From positions 1 to 57,292 of the forward strand of contig JAFALA010000065.1 of assembly GCA_019234815.1 (NCBI GenBank): 57,292 bases of DNA, read 5' to 3'. The notes under the pieces were generated by a model that was not told where the DNA came from, did not search any database, and saw only the letters and a program-made list of their open reading frames with translations. Below, piece by piece: positions 8,171 to 17,433 of this stretch. The first letter of the stretch is position 1; each line of letters begins with the position of its first letter. This DNA is from Burkholderiaceae bacterium (GTDB taxonomy: Bacteria > Pseudomonadota > Gammaproteobacteria > Burkholderiales > Burkholderiaceae_C). A program made the position numbers and the translations under genes.

Positions 8171-9028
8171 GTGTCCGACCGTCTTGCCGTCCTGCCCCAG
8201 TATGTATTGCCCAAGCAGGCGCTGACCTCGTTGGCCGGCCGGTTCGCGTCGGCCCGCCTGGGTGCGCTCACGCAGGCGGCCATACGCCGCTTCATCCGGC
8301 GTTACGACGTCAACATGGGCGAGGCGCTGGAGTCCGACCCGGCCGCCTATGCGAGCTTCAACGATTTCTTCACGCGGGCGCTGCGGCCCGGGGTCCGCCC
8401 GCTGGCGAGCGCCACGCTGGTGTGCCCGGTGGACGGCGCGGTCAGCCAGTTCGGCGACATCGTCTGCGACCAGATCTTCCAGGCCAAGGGCCACCACTAC
8501 AGCACCACGGCCTTGCTGGGCGGCGACGAGGCGCTGGCCCGGCAGTTCGAATTCGGCCAGTTCGCGACCATTTATCTCAGCCCGCGCGACTACCACCGCA
8601 TCCACATGCCGGTGGCCGGACGCCTGCTGCGCATGATCCACGTGCCGGGCCAGCTGTTCTCGGTCAACCCGGTCACGGCGCGCGGCGTGCCGGGCCTGTT
8701 CGCACGCAACGAGCGCGTGGTCTGCGTGTTCGAGTCGGCGCACGGCCCGTTTGCGCTGGTGCTGGTCGGCGCCACCATCGTCGGCTCCATGGCCACGGTC
8801 TGGCACGGCGTGGTCAACCCGCCGCGCACCGGCGACCTGCGCGACTGGCGCTACGAAGGCGCGGACGTGGCGCCCGTCGAACTGGCGCAAGGCCAGGAGA
8901 TGGGCCGCTTCCTGCTCGGTTCGACCGTGGTGATGCTGTTCCCGCAGGACTATGCCGGCGGGCTGAACTTCAATAGCGCCTGGAAGCCCGGCGCCGGTGT
9001 GCGCCTGGGCGAGGTGATGGCGGTTTGA
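8171..9028 (+). CDS. psd: Phosphatidylserine decarboxylase proenzyme
   Basis: A 285-aa decarboxylase that converts phosphatidylserine to phosphatidylethanolamine at the inner membrane. The self-cleavage motif LGST is at residues 249-252, so Ser251 should become the pyruvoyl group of the alpha chain. FNDFFTRALRPG, PVDGAVSQFG and LSPRDYHRIHMP are family hallmarks. The start is a GTG at 8171, giving a normal-length N-terminus that begins SDRLAVLPQYVLPKQ; a TTG four codons upstream is an alternative. It is divergent from murA. The stop is followed after 3 nt by the VapBC palindrome. Confidence 0.93.
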   Translation: MSDRLAVLPQYVLPKQALTSLAGRFASARLGALTQAAIRRFIRRYDVNMGEALESDPAAYASFNDFFTRALRPGVRPLASATLVCPVDGAVSQFGDIVCDQIFQAKGHHYSTTALLGGDEALARQFEFGQFATIYLSPRDYHRIHMPVAGRLLRMIHVPGQLFSVNPVTARGVPGLFARNERVVCVFESAHGPFALVLVGATIVGSMATVWHGVVNPPRTGDLRDWRYEGADVAPVELAQGQEMGRFLLGSTVVMLFPQDYAGGLNFNSAWKPGAGVRLGEVMAV

Positions 9029-9031
9029 ATC

Positions 9032-9059
9032 TCTTTGTACATCCATGGATGTACAAAGA
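9032..9059. promoter_or_regulatory. 28-bp perfect palindrome, probable VapBC operator
   Basis: The 14-nt arm TCTTTGTACATCCA (9032-9045) is followed directly by its exact reverse complement (9046-9059), with no spacer. It begins 3 nt after the psd stop and lies about 50 bp before the antitoxin start. VapB antitoxins bind palindromes in their own promoters, so operator function is likely. It could also form an RNA hairpin behind psd, but there is no T-run. Confidence 0.7.
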
Positions 9060-9109
9060 CGGAAGGATCGACTAAACTGGAACAGTCCCGAACGGCCATG
9101 GATCCAGTC

Positions 9110-9370
9110 ATGCCCACCACCAAACTGTTCAAGAACGGCAATTCGCAAGCGGTTCGCATTCCCGCGGAACTCGCGTACGGTTCCTGGGATCTGGAGCTCA
9201 GCATCGAGCGCCAGGGCGATGAATTGCGCATCCGGCCGGTCGCGCGTCGCATAGGCAATGTGCTGGACAAGCTGGCATCGTTTTCGGCCGACTTTCAAGT
9301 GCCTGGGCGTACAGGCGCTGGGCAGCCATCCGATCAGCTCAATGAAGAAGCTGATCGGGAACGCCTGTGA
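9110..9370 (+). CDS. vapB: VapB-type antitoxin (AbrB/MazE-like)
   Basis: An 86-aa antitoxin. The N-terminal swapped-hairpin DNA-binding segment TTKLFKNGNSQAVRIPAE is typical of VagC/VapB proteins, and the C-terminal half should wrap the toxin. The start at 9110 fits the conserved N-terminus; an ATG at 9098 would add four residues. The end overlaps the toxin start in a GTGA arrangement (9367-9370), so translation is coupled. Expected role: neutralise VapC and repress the operon through the upstream palindrome. Confidence 0.88.
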   Translation: MPTTKLFKNGNSQAVRIPAELAYGSWDLELSIERQGDELRIRPVARRIGNVLDKLASFSADFQVPGRTGAGQPSDQLNEEADRERL

Positions 9371-9768
9371 AGCTGCGCTATCTGCTGGACACCAACATTT
9401 GCATCTACCTCATGAAGCGCCAGCCGATCGAGGTGGCAGAGCGCCTGGCGCAATGCTATGTTGGCGAAGTGGCGATTTCCGCCATTACGCTGGCCGAGCT
9501 GGAATATGGCGTCAACTGCTCGGGTGAATCACGCGTCCAGAACCGCCGCGCTCTTGACAGTTTTCTGGAAGACATTCCTGCGCTGCCTTTCGACTCGCCT
9601 GCTGCCCTTGCCTATGGCCCGGTCCGGTTCGCTAGCCAGGACCGCAAGCGCGACGCGCTGGACAAGCTGATCGCCGCGCATGCGGTGGCGCTCGATGTCA
9701 CGCTGGTGACCAACAACGAAGCGGATTTTCGGGGTTACCCCGGCCTGAAAATCGAAAACTGGGTTTGA
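9367..9768 (+). CDS. vapC: VapC toxin, PIN-domain ribonuclease
   Basis: A 133-aa PIN-domain RNase. The acidic active-site residues are visible: Asp in LLDTNICIY near the N-terminus, Glu in TLAELEYGV, Asp in RDALDKLIAAHA and Asp in TNNEADFRGYPGL. VapC enzymes of this type usually cleave tRNA(fMet) or other structured RNAs when the antitoxin is degraded. The start is a GTG at 9367 overlapping the vapB stop. No mobile element flanks the pair, so it looks like a chromosomally resident module inserted between psd and trpS. Confidence 0.9.
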   Translation: MKLRYLLDTNICIYLMKRQPIEVAERLAQCYVGEVAISAITLAELEYGVNCSGESRVQNRRALDSFLEDIPALPFDSPAALAYGPVRFASQDRKRDALDKLIAAHAVALDVTLVTNNEADFRGYPGLKIENWV

Positions 9769-9824
9769 GCGGGGACAATAGCCGCTTCGCGAAGCCTGTT
9801 CCCACGTCCCCAGCCCCACCCACC

Positions 9825-11132
9825 ATGACCCAGCGCGTACTCACCGGCATCACCACCACCGGCACCTTGCACCTCGGCAATTTCGTCGGCGCGATCCGGC
9901 CCGCCATCGCGGCCAGCCGCGAGAGCGGCGTGGAGAGCTACTTCTTCATGGCCGACTACCACGCCCTGATCAAGTGCGACGAGCCGGACCGCATCGAGCG
10001 CTCGCGCCTGCAGATCGCCGCCACCTGGCTGGCGGCGGGCCTGGACACCTCGCGCGTGGTGTTCTACCGGCAGAGCGACATTCCCGAGATTCCTGAGCTG
10101 ACCTGGCTGCTGACCTGCGTCACCTCGAAGGGCCAGATGAACCGTGCGCATGCGTACAAGGCCTCGGTCGACGCCAACGTGGCCGCCGGCGAGGACGCCG
10201 ACGCCGGCATCACCATGGGCTTGTACAGCTATCCGATCCTGATGGCGGCCGACATCCTGATGTTCAATGCCCACCGCGTGCCGGTCGGCAAGGACCAGGT
10301 CCAGCACATCGAGATGGCGCGCGACGTGGCGCAGCGCTTCAACCACCTGTTCGGCCGCGGCCAGGACTTTTTCGTGCTGCCGCAGGCCGAGGTCGAGGCC
10401 GAGATGGAGCTGCTGCCGGGCCTGGACGGCCGCAAGATGAGCAAGAGCTACGACAACGTCATCCCGCTCTTCGAAGGCGGGTCCAAGGCGCTGAAGGAAG
10501 CGATCGCGCGCATCGTCACCGATTCCAGGCTGCCTGGCGAGCCCAAGGACCCCGAGGGCTCGCACCTGGTCGCCATCTTCGACGCCTTCGCCACGCCCGC
10601 GCAGCGCGCCGCGTTCCGCGACGAGTTGCGCGCCGGCCTGGCCTGGGGCGAGGCCAAGCAGCGCCTGTTCGACCAGATCGAGGCCGAGATCGGCCCCATG
10701 CGCGCGCGTTACGAGGCGCTGATGGCGCAGCCCGAGCAGATTGAGGCGATCCTGCAAGCCGGCGCGGTCAAGGCGCGCACGCTGGCGGCGCCGCTGCTGG
10801 CCACCTTGCGCGAGGCCGTGGGCCTGCGCCGCTTCCAGCCGCTGAAGGCGGCCAGCGCCGAGGCGCACAAGGCCAAGTCGGCGCTGCCGAGCTTCAAGCA
10901 GTATCGCGAAGCCGACAATTTGTTCTACTTCAAGCTGGTGGCCGCCGACGGCGAGCTGCTGCTGCAAAGCCGGGGCCTGCTGCAGGGGCGCGAGGCCGGC
11001 CAATGGGTGGCGCGGCTGAAGAAGGACGGTGCCGCCGCGCTGGCGGACGCGCCGGTGAGCGTGGTGGCCGCCGTGGACCACGTGCACGCGGCGCTGGCGG
11101 CGCTGCAGGATGTCGAGGCGCAGTCGGCTTGA
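9825..11132 (+). CDS. trpS: Tryptophanyl-tRNA synthetase, long form
   Basis: A 435-aa class I aminoacyl-tRNA synthetase that charges tRNA(Trp). The HIGH-type motif appears as TGTLHLGNFVGAI near the N-terminus and the KMSKS loop is intact at residues 204-208. It is about 100 residues longer than the enterobacterial enzyme; the extra C-terminal part (from about residue 345, beginning near LFYFKLVAADGE) is typical of a longer proteobacterial form. The ATG at 9825 begins at MTQRVLTG; upstream in-frame codons encode an unconserved proline-rich stretch. It follows vapC by 56 bp. Confidence 0.95.
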   Translation: MTQRVLTGITTTGTLHLGNFVGAIRPAIAASRESGVESYFFMADYHALIKCDEPDRIERSRLQIAATWLAAGLDTSRVVFYRQSDIPEIPELTWLLTCVTSKGQMNRAHAYKASVDANVAAGEDADAGITMGLYSYPILMAADILMFNAHRVPVGKDQVQHIEMARDVAQRFNHLFGRGQDFFVLPQAEVEAEMELLPGLDGRKMSKSYDNVIPLFEGGSKALKEAIARIVTDSRLPGEPKDPEGSHLVAIFDAFATPAQRAAFRDELRAGLAWGEAKQRLFDQIEAEIGPMRARYEALMAQPEQIEAILQAGAVKARTLAAPLLATLREAVGLRRFQPLKAASAEAHKAKSALPSFKQYREADNLFYFKLVAADGELLLQSRGLLQGREAGQWVARLKKDGAAALADAPVSVVAAVDHVHAALAALQDVEAQSA

Positions 11133-11255
11133 GCGATCCCACAGGCGAGGCAGCCATTCCAGACGCGCAGGTCTAATTGATTCAAGGGTTGTCGGCAGGG
11201 TTGATCGGCACGCATATCGGCTAGTCTTTGCGGCTCACTGCAGGAGACATACGCC

Positions 11256-12956
11256 ATGCCCCAGATCGATCGCGCCACCCTTGCCTTGTCGTGCTTGTAC
11301 CGCTGGGAGCAGGAGGCGCCCGATCGCGTCGTCCTGACCCAGCCGGTCGCCAACGGACAGTTGCGCGAATTCACCTGGGCCCAGGTCGGCGACCAGGTGC
11401 GCCGCATGGCGGCCCATCTGCGCCAGCAGGGCCAGGCACAGGGCTGGGAGCCCGATGCCAAGATCGCCATCCTCTCCAAGAATTGCGCTTGGTGGCTGAT
11501 GAGCGACCTGGCGATCTGGATGGCCGGCTATGTCTCGGTGCCGCTCTATCCCACGCTGGCGGCCGAGACCATCCGGCAGATCCTGACGCACAGCGGCGCG
11601 CGCCTGTGCTTCGTCGGCAAGCTGGACGGCTGGGAGGGCATGAAGTCCGGCGTGCCCGAGGACCTGCCCTGCATCAGCTATGAGTTGTCGCCCGCCGATG
11701 CGCGCGCGCATTACGAGTCCTGGGACGCGATCTGCCGGCGCAGCGAGCCGCTGCCGGGGCAGCCCCAGCGCGAGGCCGACGAGCTCGCCACATTGATCTA
11801 CACCTCGGGCACCACCGGCACGCCCAAGGGCGTGATGCACAGCTTCGGCAATTTCGCCTGGGGCCTGAGCACGGCCCTGCGGCGTGCCTCCATGAGCAGC
11901 GACGACCGCCTGCTGTCCTACCTGCCCCTGGCCCACGTGGTGGAGCGCGTGCTGATCGAGCACGGCTGGCTGCGCACGGGCTTCCACGTGTTCTTCGCCG
12001 ATTCGCTGGACACCTTCGCAGCCGACTTGCGGCGTGCCCGGCCCACCGTGTTCTTCTCGGTGCCGCGCCTGTGGGTCAAGTTCCAGCAGGGCGTGCATGC
12101 CAAGCTGCCCGAGGCCAAGCTCAAGCGCCTGCTGGCCCTGCCCTTGGTGGGGGCGCTGGTGCGGCGCAAGATCCTCAAAACCTTGGGGCTGGATCAGTGC
12201 CGCTTCGCCGCGGGCGGCGCGGCGCCCATGCCGGTGGCCTTGCTGCAGTGGTACCGGCGCCTGGGCCTGCCCATCAACGAAGGCTATGGCATGACCGAGA
12301 ACCTGGCGATCAGCCACATCACGCTGCCGGACCAGGACCAGACCGGCACGGTGGGTCCGGTCTACGAAGGCATCGAGGTGCGCATCGACCCGGACAGCGG
12401 CGAACTGCTGATGCGCAGCCACGCCGTCATGCAGGGCTATTACAAGGAGCCGCTGCTGACCCGCGAGGCGCTGGACGCCGACGGCTGGCTGCACACCGGC
12501 GACAAGGCCAGCATCGACGCACAGGGGCTCACTCGCATCACCGGGCGCGTCAAGGACCTGTTCAAGACCAGCAAGGGCAAGTACGTGGCGCCCGCGCCCA
12601 TCGAGGACAAGCTCGGCGCACACAACGCCATCGAAGCCTGCGTTGTCGCCGGCGCCAACCTGGGGCAACCGCTGGGCATCGCCATGCTGTGCGCCGAGGC
12701 CGTGAACCTGGCGGCCACGGTGCAGGGCCGTGCCGAACTCGCGGCGGCCTTGAGCTTGCACCTGGACGGCGTTAACGCGCATCTCGACCCGCACGAGCAG
12801 CTCGACGCGCTGGTGCTGGTGAGCACGCCCTGGAGCGTCGACAATGGCTTCATCACCCCCACCTTCAAGGTGCGGCGCAATCGCATCGATGAAATCTACG
12901 GCGCGCATTTCGAAGGCTGGGGCGAACGGCGCGAAAAGGTGGTCTTCGTCGACTGA
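11256..12956 (+). CDS. AMP-binding long-chain acyl-CoA synthetase
   Basis: A 566-aa adenylate-forming enzyme expected to activate fatty acids to acyl-CoA via acyl-AMP. The phosphate-binding loop LIYTSGTTGTPKGV is at about residues 179-192, the A5 motif is INEGYGMTEN, and A7/A8 motifs appear as DGWLHTGDKA and ITGRVKDLFKTSKGKYV. The last is characteristic of FadD15/long-chain FACS-like members. The start ATG is preceded by a clear CAGGAG. The LysE-family gene begins 2 bp after its stop, so the two are probably cotranscribed. Chain-length preference cannot be inferred. Confidence 0.9.
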   Translation: MPQIDRATLALSCLYRWEQEAPDRVVLTQPVANGQLREFTWAQVGDQVRRMAAHLRQQGQAQGWEPDAKIAILSKNCAWWLMSDLAIWMAGYVSVPLYPTLAAETIRQILTHSGARLCFVGKLDGWEGMKSGVPEDLPCISYELSPADARAHYESWDAICRRSEPLPGQPQREADELATLIYTSGTTGTPKGVMHSFGNFAWGLSTALRRASMSSDDRLLSYLPLAHVVERVLIEHGWLRTGFHVFFADSLDTFAADLRRARPTVFFSVPRLWVKFQQGVHAKLPEAKLKRLLALPLVGALVRRKILKTLGLDQCRFAAGGAAPMPVALLQWYRRLGLPINEGYGMTENLAISHITLPDQDQTGTVGPVYEGIEVRIDPDSGELLMRSHAVMQGYYKEPLLTREALDADGWLHTGDKASIDAQGLTRITGRVKDLFKTSKGKYVAPAPIEDKLGAHNAIEACVVAGANLGQPLGIAMLCAEAVNLAATVQGRAELAAALSLHLDGVNAHLDPHEQLDALVLVSTPWSVDNGFITPTFKVRRNRIDEIYGAHFEGWGERREKVVFVD

Positions 12957-12958
12957 TC

Positions 12959-13588
12959 ATGCTGGGCATACACGATCTTCCCTTGTTCATCGTCTCGGGC
13001 CTGCTGCTGAACATCGCGCCCGGACCCGACTCCCTGCTGATCATGACGCGCAGCGCGAGCCAGGGCTGGCGGGCCGGATCGGCGGCGGCGCTGGGCATAG
13101 GCACGGGCACCTTGGTGCACGTGCTGGCGGCGGCCCTGGGCCTGTCGGCCTTGCTGAGCGCGTCGGCGGCGGCGTTTGCCCTGGTCAAGTACGCGGGTGC
13201 CGCCTATCTGGCCTATATCGGATTCAGCATGCTGCGGGCAGGCCGGCAGCAGGCCGAGGTCCGGCCGGGCGAGCTGGCGCGCTTGAGCCGGCGGCGCATC
13301 TACATGCAGGGTTTGCTGACCAATGTGCTCAACCCCAAGGTGGCCTTGTTCTTCCTCGCCTTCGTGCCGCAGTTCATCGACGCGGATGCGCCGCACAAGG
13401 CCTGGGCCTTCATCGTGCTGGGCCTGGTTTTCGACTTCAACGGCATGCTCTGGTGTCACGCCCTGGCCTTGTTCACCGGTCTGGCGAGCCGGCGCGTCCG
13501 CCTGAGCGGCGTGTGGACGGCCTGGCTCAAGCGCGGCATCGGCGCGCTCTTCGTCGGCCTCGGCTTGCGGCTGGCCTGGAACCGCTAG
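12959..13588 (+). CDS. LysE/RhtB-family amino acid exporter
   Basis: A 209-aa membrane protein of the LysE/RhtB family, which exports amino acids and homoserine lactone-like compounds. The N-terminal signature GLLLNIAPGPDSLLIMTRSASQ (positions about 13-34) contains the conserved PGPD turn, and NPKVALFFLAFVPQFI is also diagnostic. Six hydrophobic segments are visible. It starts 2 bp after the acyl-CoA synthetase stop and ends 19 bp from the convergent SulP gene. Substrate unknown. Confidence 0.9.
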   Translation: MLGIHDLPLFIVSGLLLNIAPGPDSLLIMTRSASQGWRAGSAAALGIGTGTLVHVLAAALGLSALLSASAAAFALVKYAGAAYLAYIGFSMLRAGRQQAEVRPGELARLSRRRIYMQGLLTNVLNPKVALFFLAFVPQFIDADAPHKAWAFIVLGLVFDFNGMLWCHALALFTGLASRRVRLSGVWTAWLKRGIGALFVGLGLRLAWNR

Positions 13589-13607
13589 GCCGCCGCTTCA
13601 GTTCAAC

Positions 13608-15305
13608 TCAGTCGGCATGGGGCGCCTGCATGCCCTGGTGGTGGCTCAGGTAGACCTGGCCCCTGAACCATTGTTCCCAGCCGCCGGCCTTGAGCCGGTC
13701 CAGCACCGGCCCTTTGACCTCGCTCAGGTCCAGGCGGATGCGCTGGCGGGCCAGCGCATCGTGCAGGTCGTGCAGCGCCTCCAGGCCGCTGAAGTCGATG
13801 CTGTTGACCGGCGACATCAGCAGCACCACGCGGCGGGTCTGCGGATGCTGGTCCAGGTGCGCCTGCACCACGTCCGGCAGACCGCGCACATTGGTGAACA
13901 GCATGCTCTCGTCGATGCGCAGGCCCAGCGCCTCGGGATGGCATTCGACCCGATGCCGGTCCACGTTGCGGTAGTGCTCGGTGCCGGGCACGCGGCCGAC
14001 CAGCGCCACATGCGGCTGCGCCGTGCGCTTGAGCAGCAGCGCAATCGAACCTAGCACGCCCAGGCCCAGGGCCACGCTGATGCCTTGGGTCAGCACCAGC
14101 ACGGCGACCGCCAGCATCAGCAGCGCCTCGCCGCGGTCGTAGCGCCAGGCCTGGGCAAACGGGCCCGGCCGCAGCCCCGACAGCACGGCCACGATGATGG
14201 TCGCGGCCAGCACCGAGCGCGGCAGCCAGGCCAGCGCTTCGGCCAGCACCAGCAGCGCCAGGCCCATCAGCATGGCGATGAAGGCGATGCACATGCGCGT
14301 GCGTCCGCCCGCATCAAACAGCAGCACGCTGCGCGAGAAGCTGCCCGCCACCGGCATGCCGCCGCTGATGGAAGCCAGCAGGTTGGCGCCGGCCAATCCC
14401 CACAGTTCGCGGCGCGGCAGGATGCGCTGGGCGCGGCGGCGCGCCAGCGACTCGGCCACCGCCAGGCTGCTCACATAGGCCAGCAGCGCCAGCATCAGCG
14501 CGCCGGGCAGCATGGCCGCCCAAAGCCGCGCATCTAGCGGCGGCGCCGTCAGCGGCAGCGACAGCGTGGGCAGGGCCCCCACCAAGGCGACGCCGCGGAG
14601 CTGCACCTGCCCGGTATGGGCCAGGGCCATGGCGGCCAGCAGGACCAGCAGCGGCGCCAAGCGGGCCAGCGCGGCGGCCAGGGGCGCGCGCAACCAGCGG
14701 CGCAGCAGGCCGGGCAGGCCGGCGCGGGCCAGCAGCAGGAGCAGCAGCGCCGTGCCGCCGAACATCAGCGTCCAGGGGCGCCAGGCCCCATGGCTGGCGA
14801 TCGCGCTGCGCAGCAATTCCGGCCATTCGAAACCGTGCGCCGGGCTGCCGACCAGGCCCGGCAACTGGCTGGCGGCGATGCTCAAGGTGGCGCCGGTCTC
14901 GAAGCCGTGCAGCACCGGTGCGCTCAGCAGCGAGGCCAGCGCATCCAAGCGCAGCAGAGCGGCCAGCGCCAGGACCACGCCCACTTCGGCCGCGAGCACC
15001 AGGCTCGCGTCCGCGGCGCCCACGTCCGCGGGCGCCTGGGCCAGGGCCTGCGCGATCATCAGCGCCAGCATGGCCACCGGCCCGACGCTCAGGAAGGGGC
15101 TGGAGCCCAGCGCCGCGTAGGCCAGCAGGGGCAGCAGGCTGGCGTACAGCCCGGCTTGCGGCGGCAGGCCGGCCAGCATGGCGTAGGCCAGGCTTTGCGG
15201 AATGAGCAGCACGCTGACGATGCAGGCGGCCAGCAGGTCGTCGCGCAGATAGTCCTGGGCATAACGCCGCCAGCGATCGCGCCAGGTGGCGGGGAGGGAG
15301 GACAT
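13608..15305 (-). CDS. SulP-family anion permease with C-terminal STAS domain
   Basis: A 565-aa inner-membrane transporter of the SulP (SLC26) family, which moves sulfate, bicarbonate or dicarboxylates. The N-terminal signature LLIPQSLAYAMLAGLPPQAG and the central GGMPVAGSFSRSVLLFDAGGRT block identify it. The C-terminal STAS domain (from about residue 440) includes SPVNSIDFSGLEALHDLHDAL. The ATG at 15305 is preferred; a TTG five codons upstream is possible. It lies 37 bp downstream of the GGDEF gene pair on the same strand, so it may be part of that transcript. The substrate is not predictable from sequence. Confidence 0.9.
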   Translation of the reverse strand: MSSLPATWRDRWRRYAQDYLRDDLLAACIVSVLLIPQSLAYAMLAGLPPQAGLYASLLPLLAYAALGSSPFLSVGPVAMLALMIAQALAQAPADVGAADASLVLAAEVGVVLALAALLRLDALASLLSAPVLHGFETGATLSIAASQLPGLVGSPAHGFEWPELLRSAIASHGAWRPWTLMFGGTALLLLLLARAGLPGLLRRWLRAPLAAALARLAPLLVLLAAMALAHTGQVQLRGVALVGALPTLSLPLTAPPLDARLWAAMLPGALMLALLAYVSSLAVAESLARRRAQRILPRRELWGLAGANLLASISGGMPVAGSFSRSVLLFDAGGRTRMCIAFIAMLMGLALLVLAEALAWLPRSVLAATIIVAVLSGLRPGPFAQAWRYDRGEALLMLAVAVLVLTQGISVALGLGVLGSIALLLKRTAQPHVALVGRVPGTEHYRNVDRHRVECHPEALGLRIDESMLFTNVRGLPDVVQAHLDQHPQTRRVVLLMSPVNSIDFSGLEALHDLHDALARQRIRLDLSEVKGPVLDRLKAGGWEQWFRGQVYLSHHQGMQAPHAD

Positions 15306-15342
15306 GCGGGGACTGTACAAGCCAGGCGTCTCGCGCAGGCGC

Positions 15343-17433
15343 CTAGGACGGCATGTCCGGGCCCGGCAGATGCACCAGGCTGATCTGGCCCTGCGTGCAG
15401 GCGGCTTCGAAATCCTGTTCGATCTGCTGCAGGCTGGTGTCGGGCGCAGGATGGACGGCGGCCACGCCGATGGCGGCGTTGCGGCCCTGCGCCTTGGCCG
15501 AGTAGAGCAGCATGTCGGCCCAATTGACCGCCCGCTCCCAGGGCACGCTCAGGTTGTCGGGCATCAGCGGGAACTGCACGAAGCCGATGGACACGGACAC
15601 CTGCAGCGCGCCGCTCTCGGTCTGGATTGCGCTGCCGCGCACGCCTTGCAGGACGCGCTCGGCCAGCAGGCGCAGATGCTCGTCCGGCAGCTTGCGCACG
15701 AACACCAGGAACTCTTCGCCGCCCCAGCGCACCACCAGGTCCTGCTCGCGGACCGCCACCTGGATGCGGTGCGCCACTTCCTTGATCACCACGTCGCCGG
15801 CGCCGTGGCCGTGCACGTCGTTGATCTGCTTGAAGTGATCGATGTCGATCATCAGCAGCGCGCCGTGGAACAGCTGCTGTTCCTGCTGCTCCATCACGGC
15901 CAGGAAATGGCGGCGGTTGGCCAGGTCGGTGAGCGGATCGCGCTCGCTTTGGGCCTTCAGCAGGGCCTGGTTGCGGCGCAGCTGTCGGTTGCTCAGGCGC
16001 AGCCTGCGCATCAACAGCACGATGGCCAGCAGCGACAGCGCGGCCAGCGCGGCTACGCTCATGCCGAGCTTTTGCCCCAGCCTGGCGTTGTCGAGCTGTT
16101 GCTCCTTGAGCTCGTGCTGGCGCTGCAGCAACTCGAGGTCGCGCTGCTTGCGGGCGCTGTCATAGGTGCGGCTCAGCGTTTGCAGCGAGGCGTCGCGTGC
16201 GCGGTCGTTGGCCTCCTGCTGCAGCATGCGCTCCTGGTGGAAGAGCTTGAGCGCCTCGAGCGGCTGGCTGACCCCGGTCCAGGCTTCGTCCAGCTCGCGC
16301 AACTCGCGTATGCGCCGGGTCGTGTCCAGGTTGTTTTCGCCCGTGCTGGCGGTCAGGGCGATCTCGTGCCGGGCCTCCTCGAAGCGGCCCAGCGCGATCA
16401 AGGCGTGGCCGCTGTTCAGGTGAGCCACGTGCTCGGCCTGCTGATCCTTGTAATGCTGCAGGACCGGGATCGCCAAGCGGGCCAGTTCGAGCGCCTTTTG
16501 CGGCTTCTCGCTGATCAGGTAGGCATCGCTGAGGTTGACCCGGGCCATGGCCGCCAGATAGGCCGCATGCGCGGACTCCGCGGTCGCCAGGCAATCGTCC
16601 AGGATGCGGATGCGCTCGCTGGTGTCGCCTTGCAGGCGCAGGACACGGCTCTCGAAGAACTTGATGTATCCGTTCACGACCGGATGGCTCAGGCTCAGCT
16701 CCAGCGCCTGGCCGATGTGGATCTGCGCCTGCTCTCTTTGATCGCCGACGCCCTCGCTGCGGGCCAGTATGGCCAGCGACACGGCGCGGCGCAAGGTGCT
16801 GTGGGTGGCTTCGGCCAGCCGAACCATGCGCTGCGACAGCACGACCGCGTTGGCGTTGGCGCCCAGCCCCAGTTGTTCACGCTCCAGCATGTCCAGCGCG
16901 GCCCAGGCGCTCAGGGCGTCGCAGCCCTTGGCGACGCTGTCGGCTTCCTGGCCGTCCTCGCAGGGCGGGGCGAGCTGGGCCAGGACGCGTTTGGCACCGG
17001 CGTAGGCTTGCGGATTCAAGCCCTTGCGCAGGGCAATCATGGCCTGGACGAGCTCGCTGCGGGGCGTCGGATGGCCCGCGCTCTCCAGCTGCGATGCCAG
17101 CTGCTGCGCGGAGTCAATGTCGCCGCTGGTGAGGTGGGCCAGGGCCATCTGCACCAGCAGCGACTGGTAGATCGGATGCAGCCTGACGTCGCGATGGTCG
17201 CGCGTCGCGTCGCCGGCCAGTTCCACGCGCAGCAACTCCATGCTGCGCAGGCTTTCCTCGGGCACGACGATGCTGCTGAGCCCCAGGTCGTCAATGCGAG
17301 CCGCCAGCCCCGATTCGTCGAAATCGCGCTTCGCCTCGGGTTCGGCGGCGTGAGCGGCCGGGGTCGGCCCGGCGATCGTGCCCAGCGCCAGCACGGCCAT
17401 GGCAAGCGCGCGGCGCAAATACGGAACCTTCAT
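15343..17433 (-). CDS. Periplasmic TPR sensor diguanylate cyclase (second of pair)
   Basis: A 696-aa protein with a signal peptide (about residues 1-29, ending AAHA), a long helical-repeat TPR-like sensor region, one transmembrane segment near residues 450-475, a short coiled coil and a C-terminal GGDEF domain. The active site is GGEEF (571-575) and the inhibitory site REQD lies five residues upstream, so it should make c-di-GMP and be feedback inhibited. RDPLTDLANRRHF marks the domain start. Its start codon overlaps the stop of the upstream paralogue (ATGA), so translation is coupled. The partner has the same architecture; they look like a tandem duplication. Confidence 0.9.
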   Translation of the reverse strand: MKVPYLRRALAMAVLALGTIAGPTPAAHAAEPEAKRDFDESGLAARIDDLGLSSIVVPEESLRSMELLRVELAGDATRDHRDVRLHPIYQSLLVQMALAHLTSGDIDSAQQLASQLESAGHPTPRSELVQAMIALRKGLNPQAYAGAKRVLAQLAPPCEDGQEADSVAKGCDALSAWAALDMLEREQLGLGANANAVVLSQRMVRLAEATHSTLRRAVSLAILARSEGVGDQREQAQIHIGQALELSLSHPVVNGYIKFFESRVLRLQGDTSERIRILDDCLATAESAHAAYLAAMARVNLSDAYLISEKPQKALELARLAIPVLQHYKDQQAEHVAHLNSGHALIALGRFEEARHEIALTASTGENNLDTTRRIRELRELDEAWTGVSQPLEALKLFHQERMLQQEANDRARDASLQTLSRTYDSARKQRDLELLQRQHELKEQQLDNARLGQKLGMSVAALAALSLLAIVLLMRRLRLSNRQLRRNQALLKAQSERDPLTDLANRRHFLAVMEQQEQQLFHGALLMIDIDHFKQINDVHGHGAGDVVIKEVAHRIQVAVREQDLVVRWGGEEFLVFVRKLPDEHLRLLAERVLQGVRGSAIQTESGALQVSVSIGFVQFPLMPDNLSVPWERAVNWADMLLYSAKAQGRNAAIGVAAVHPAPDTSLQQIEQDFEAACTQGQISLVHLPGPDMPS

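Noticed and set aside
6419..9298. 959-codon antisense frame spanning murA and psd
   Set aside because: It crosses several well-supported genes on both strands and has shadow-type composition.
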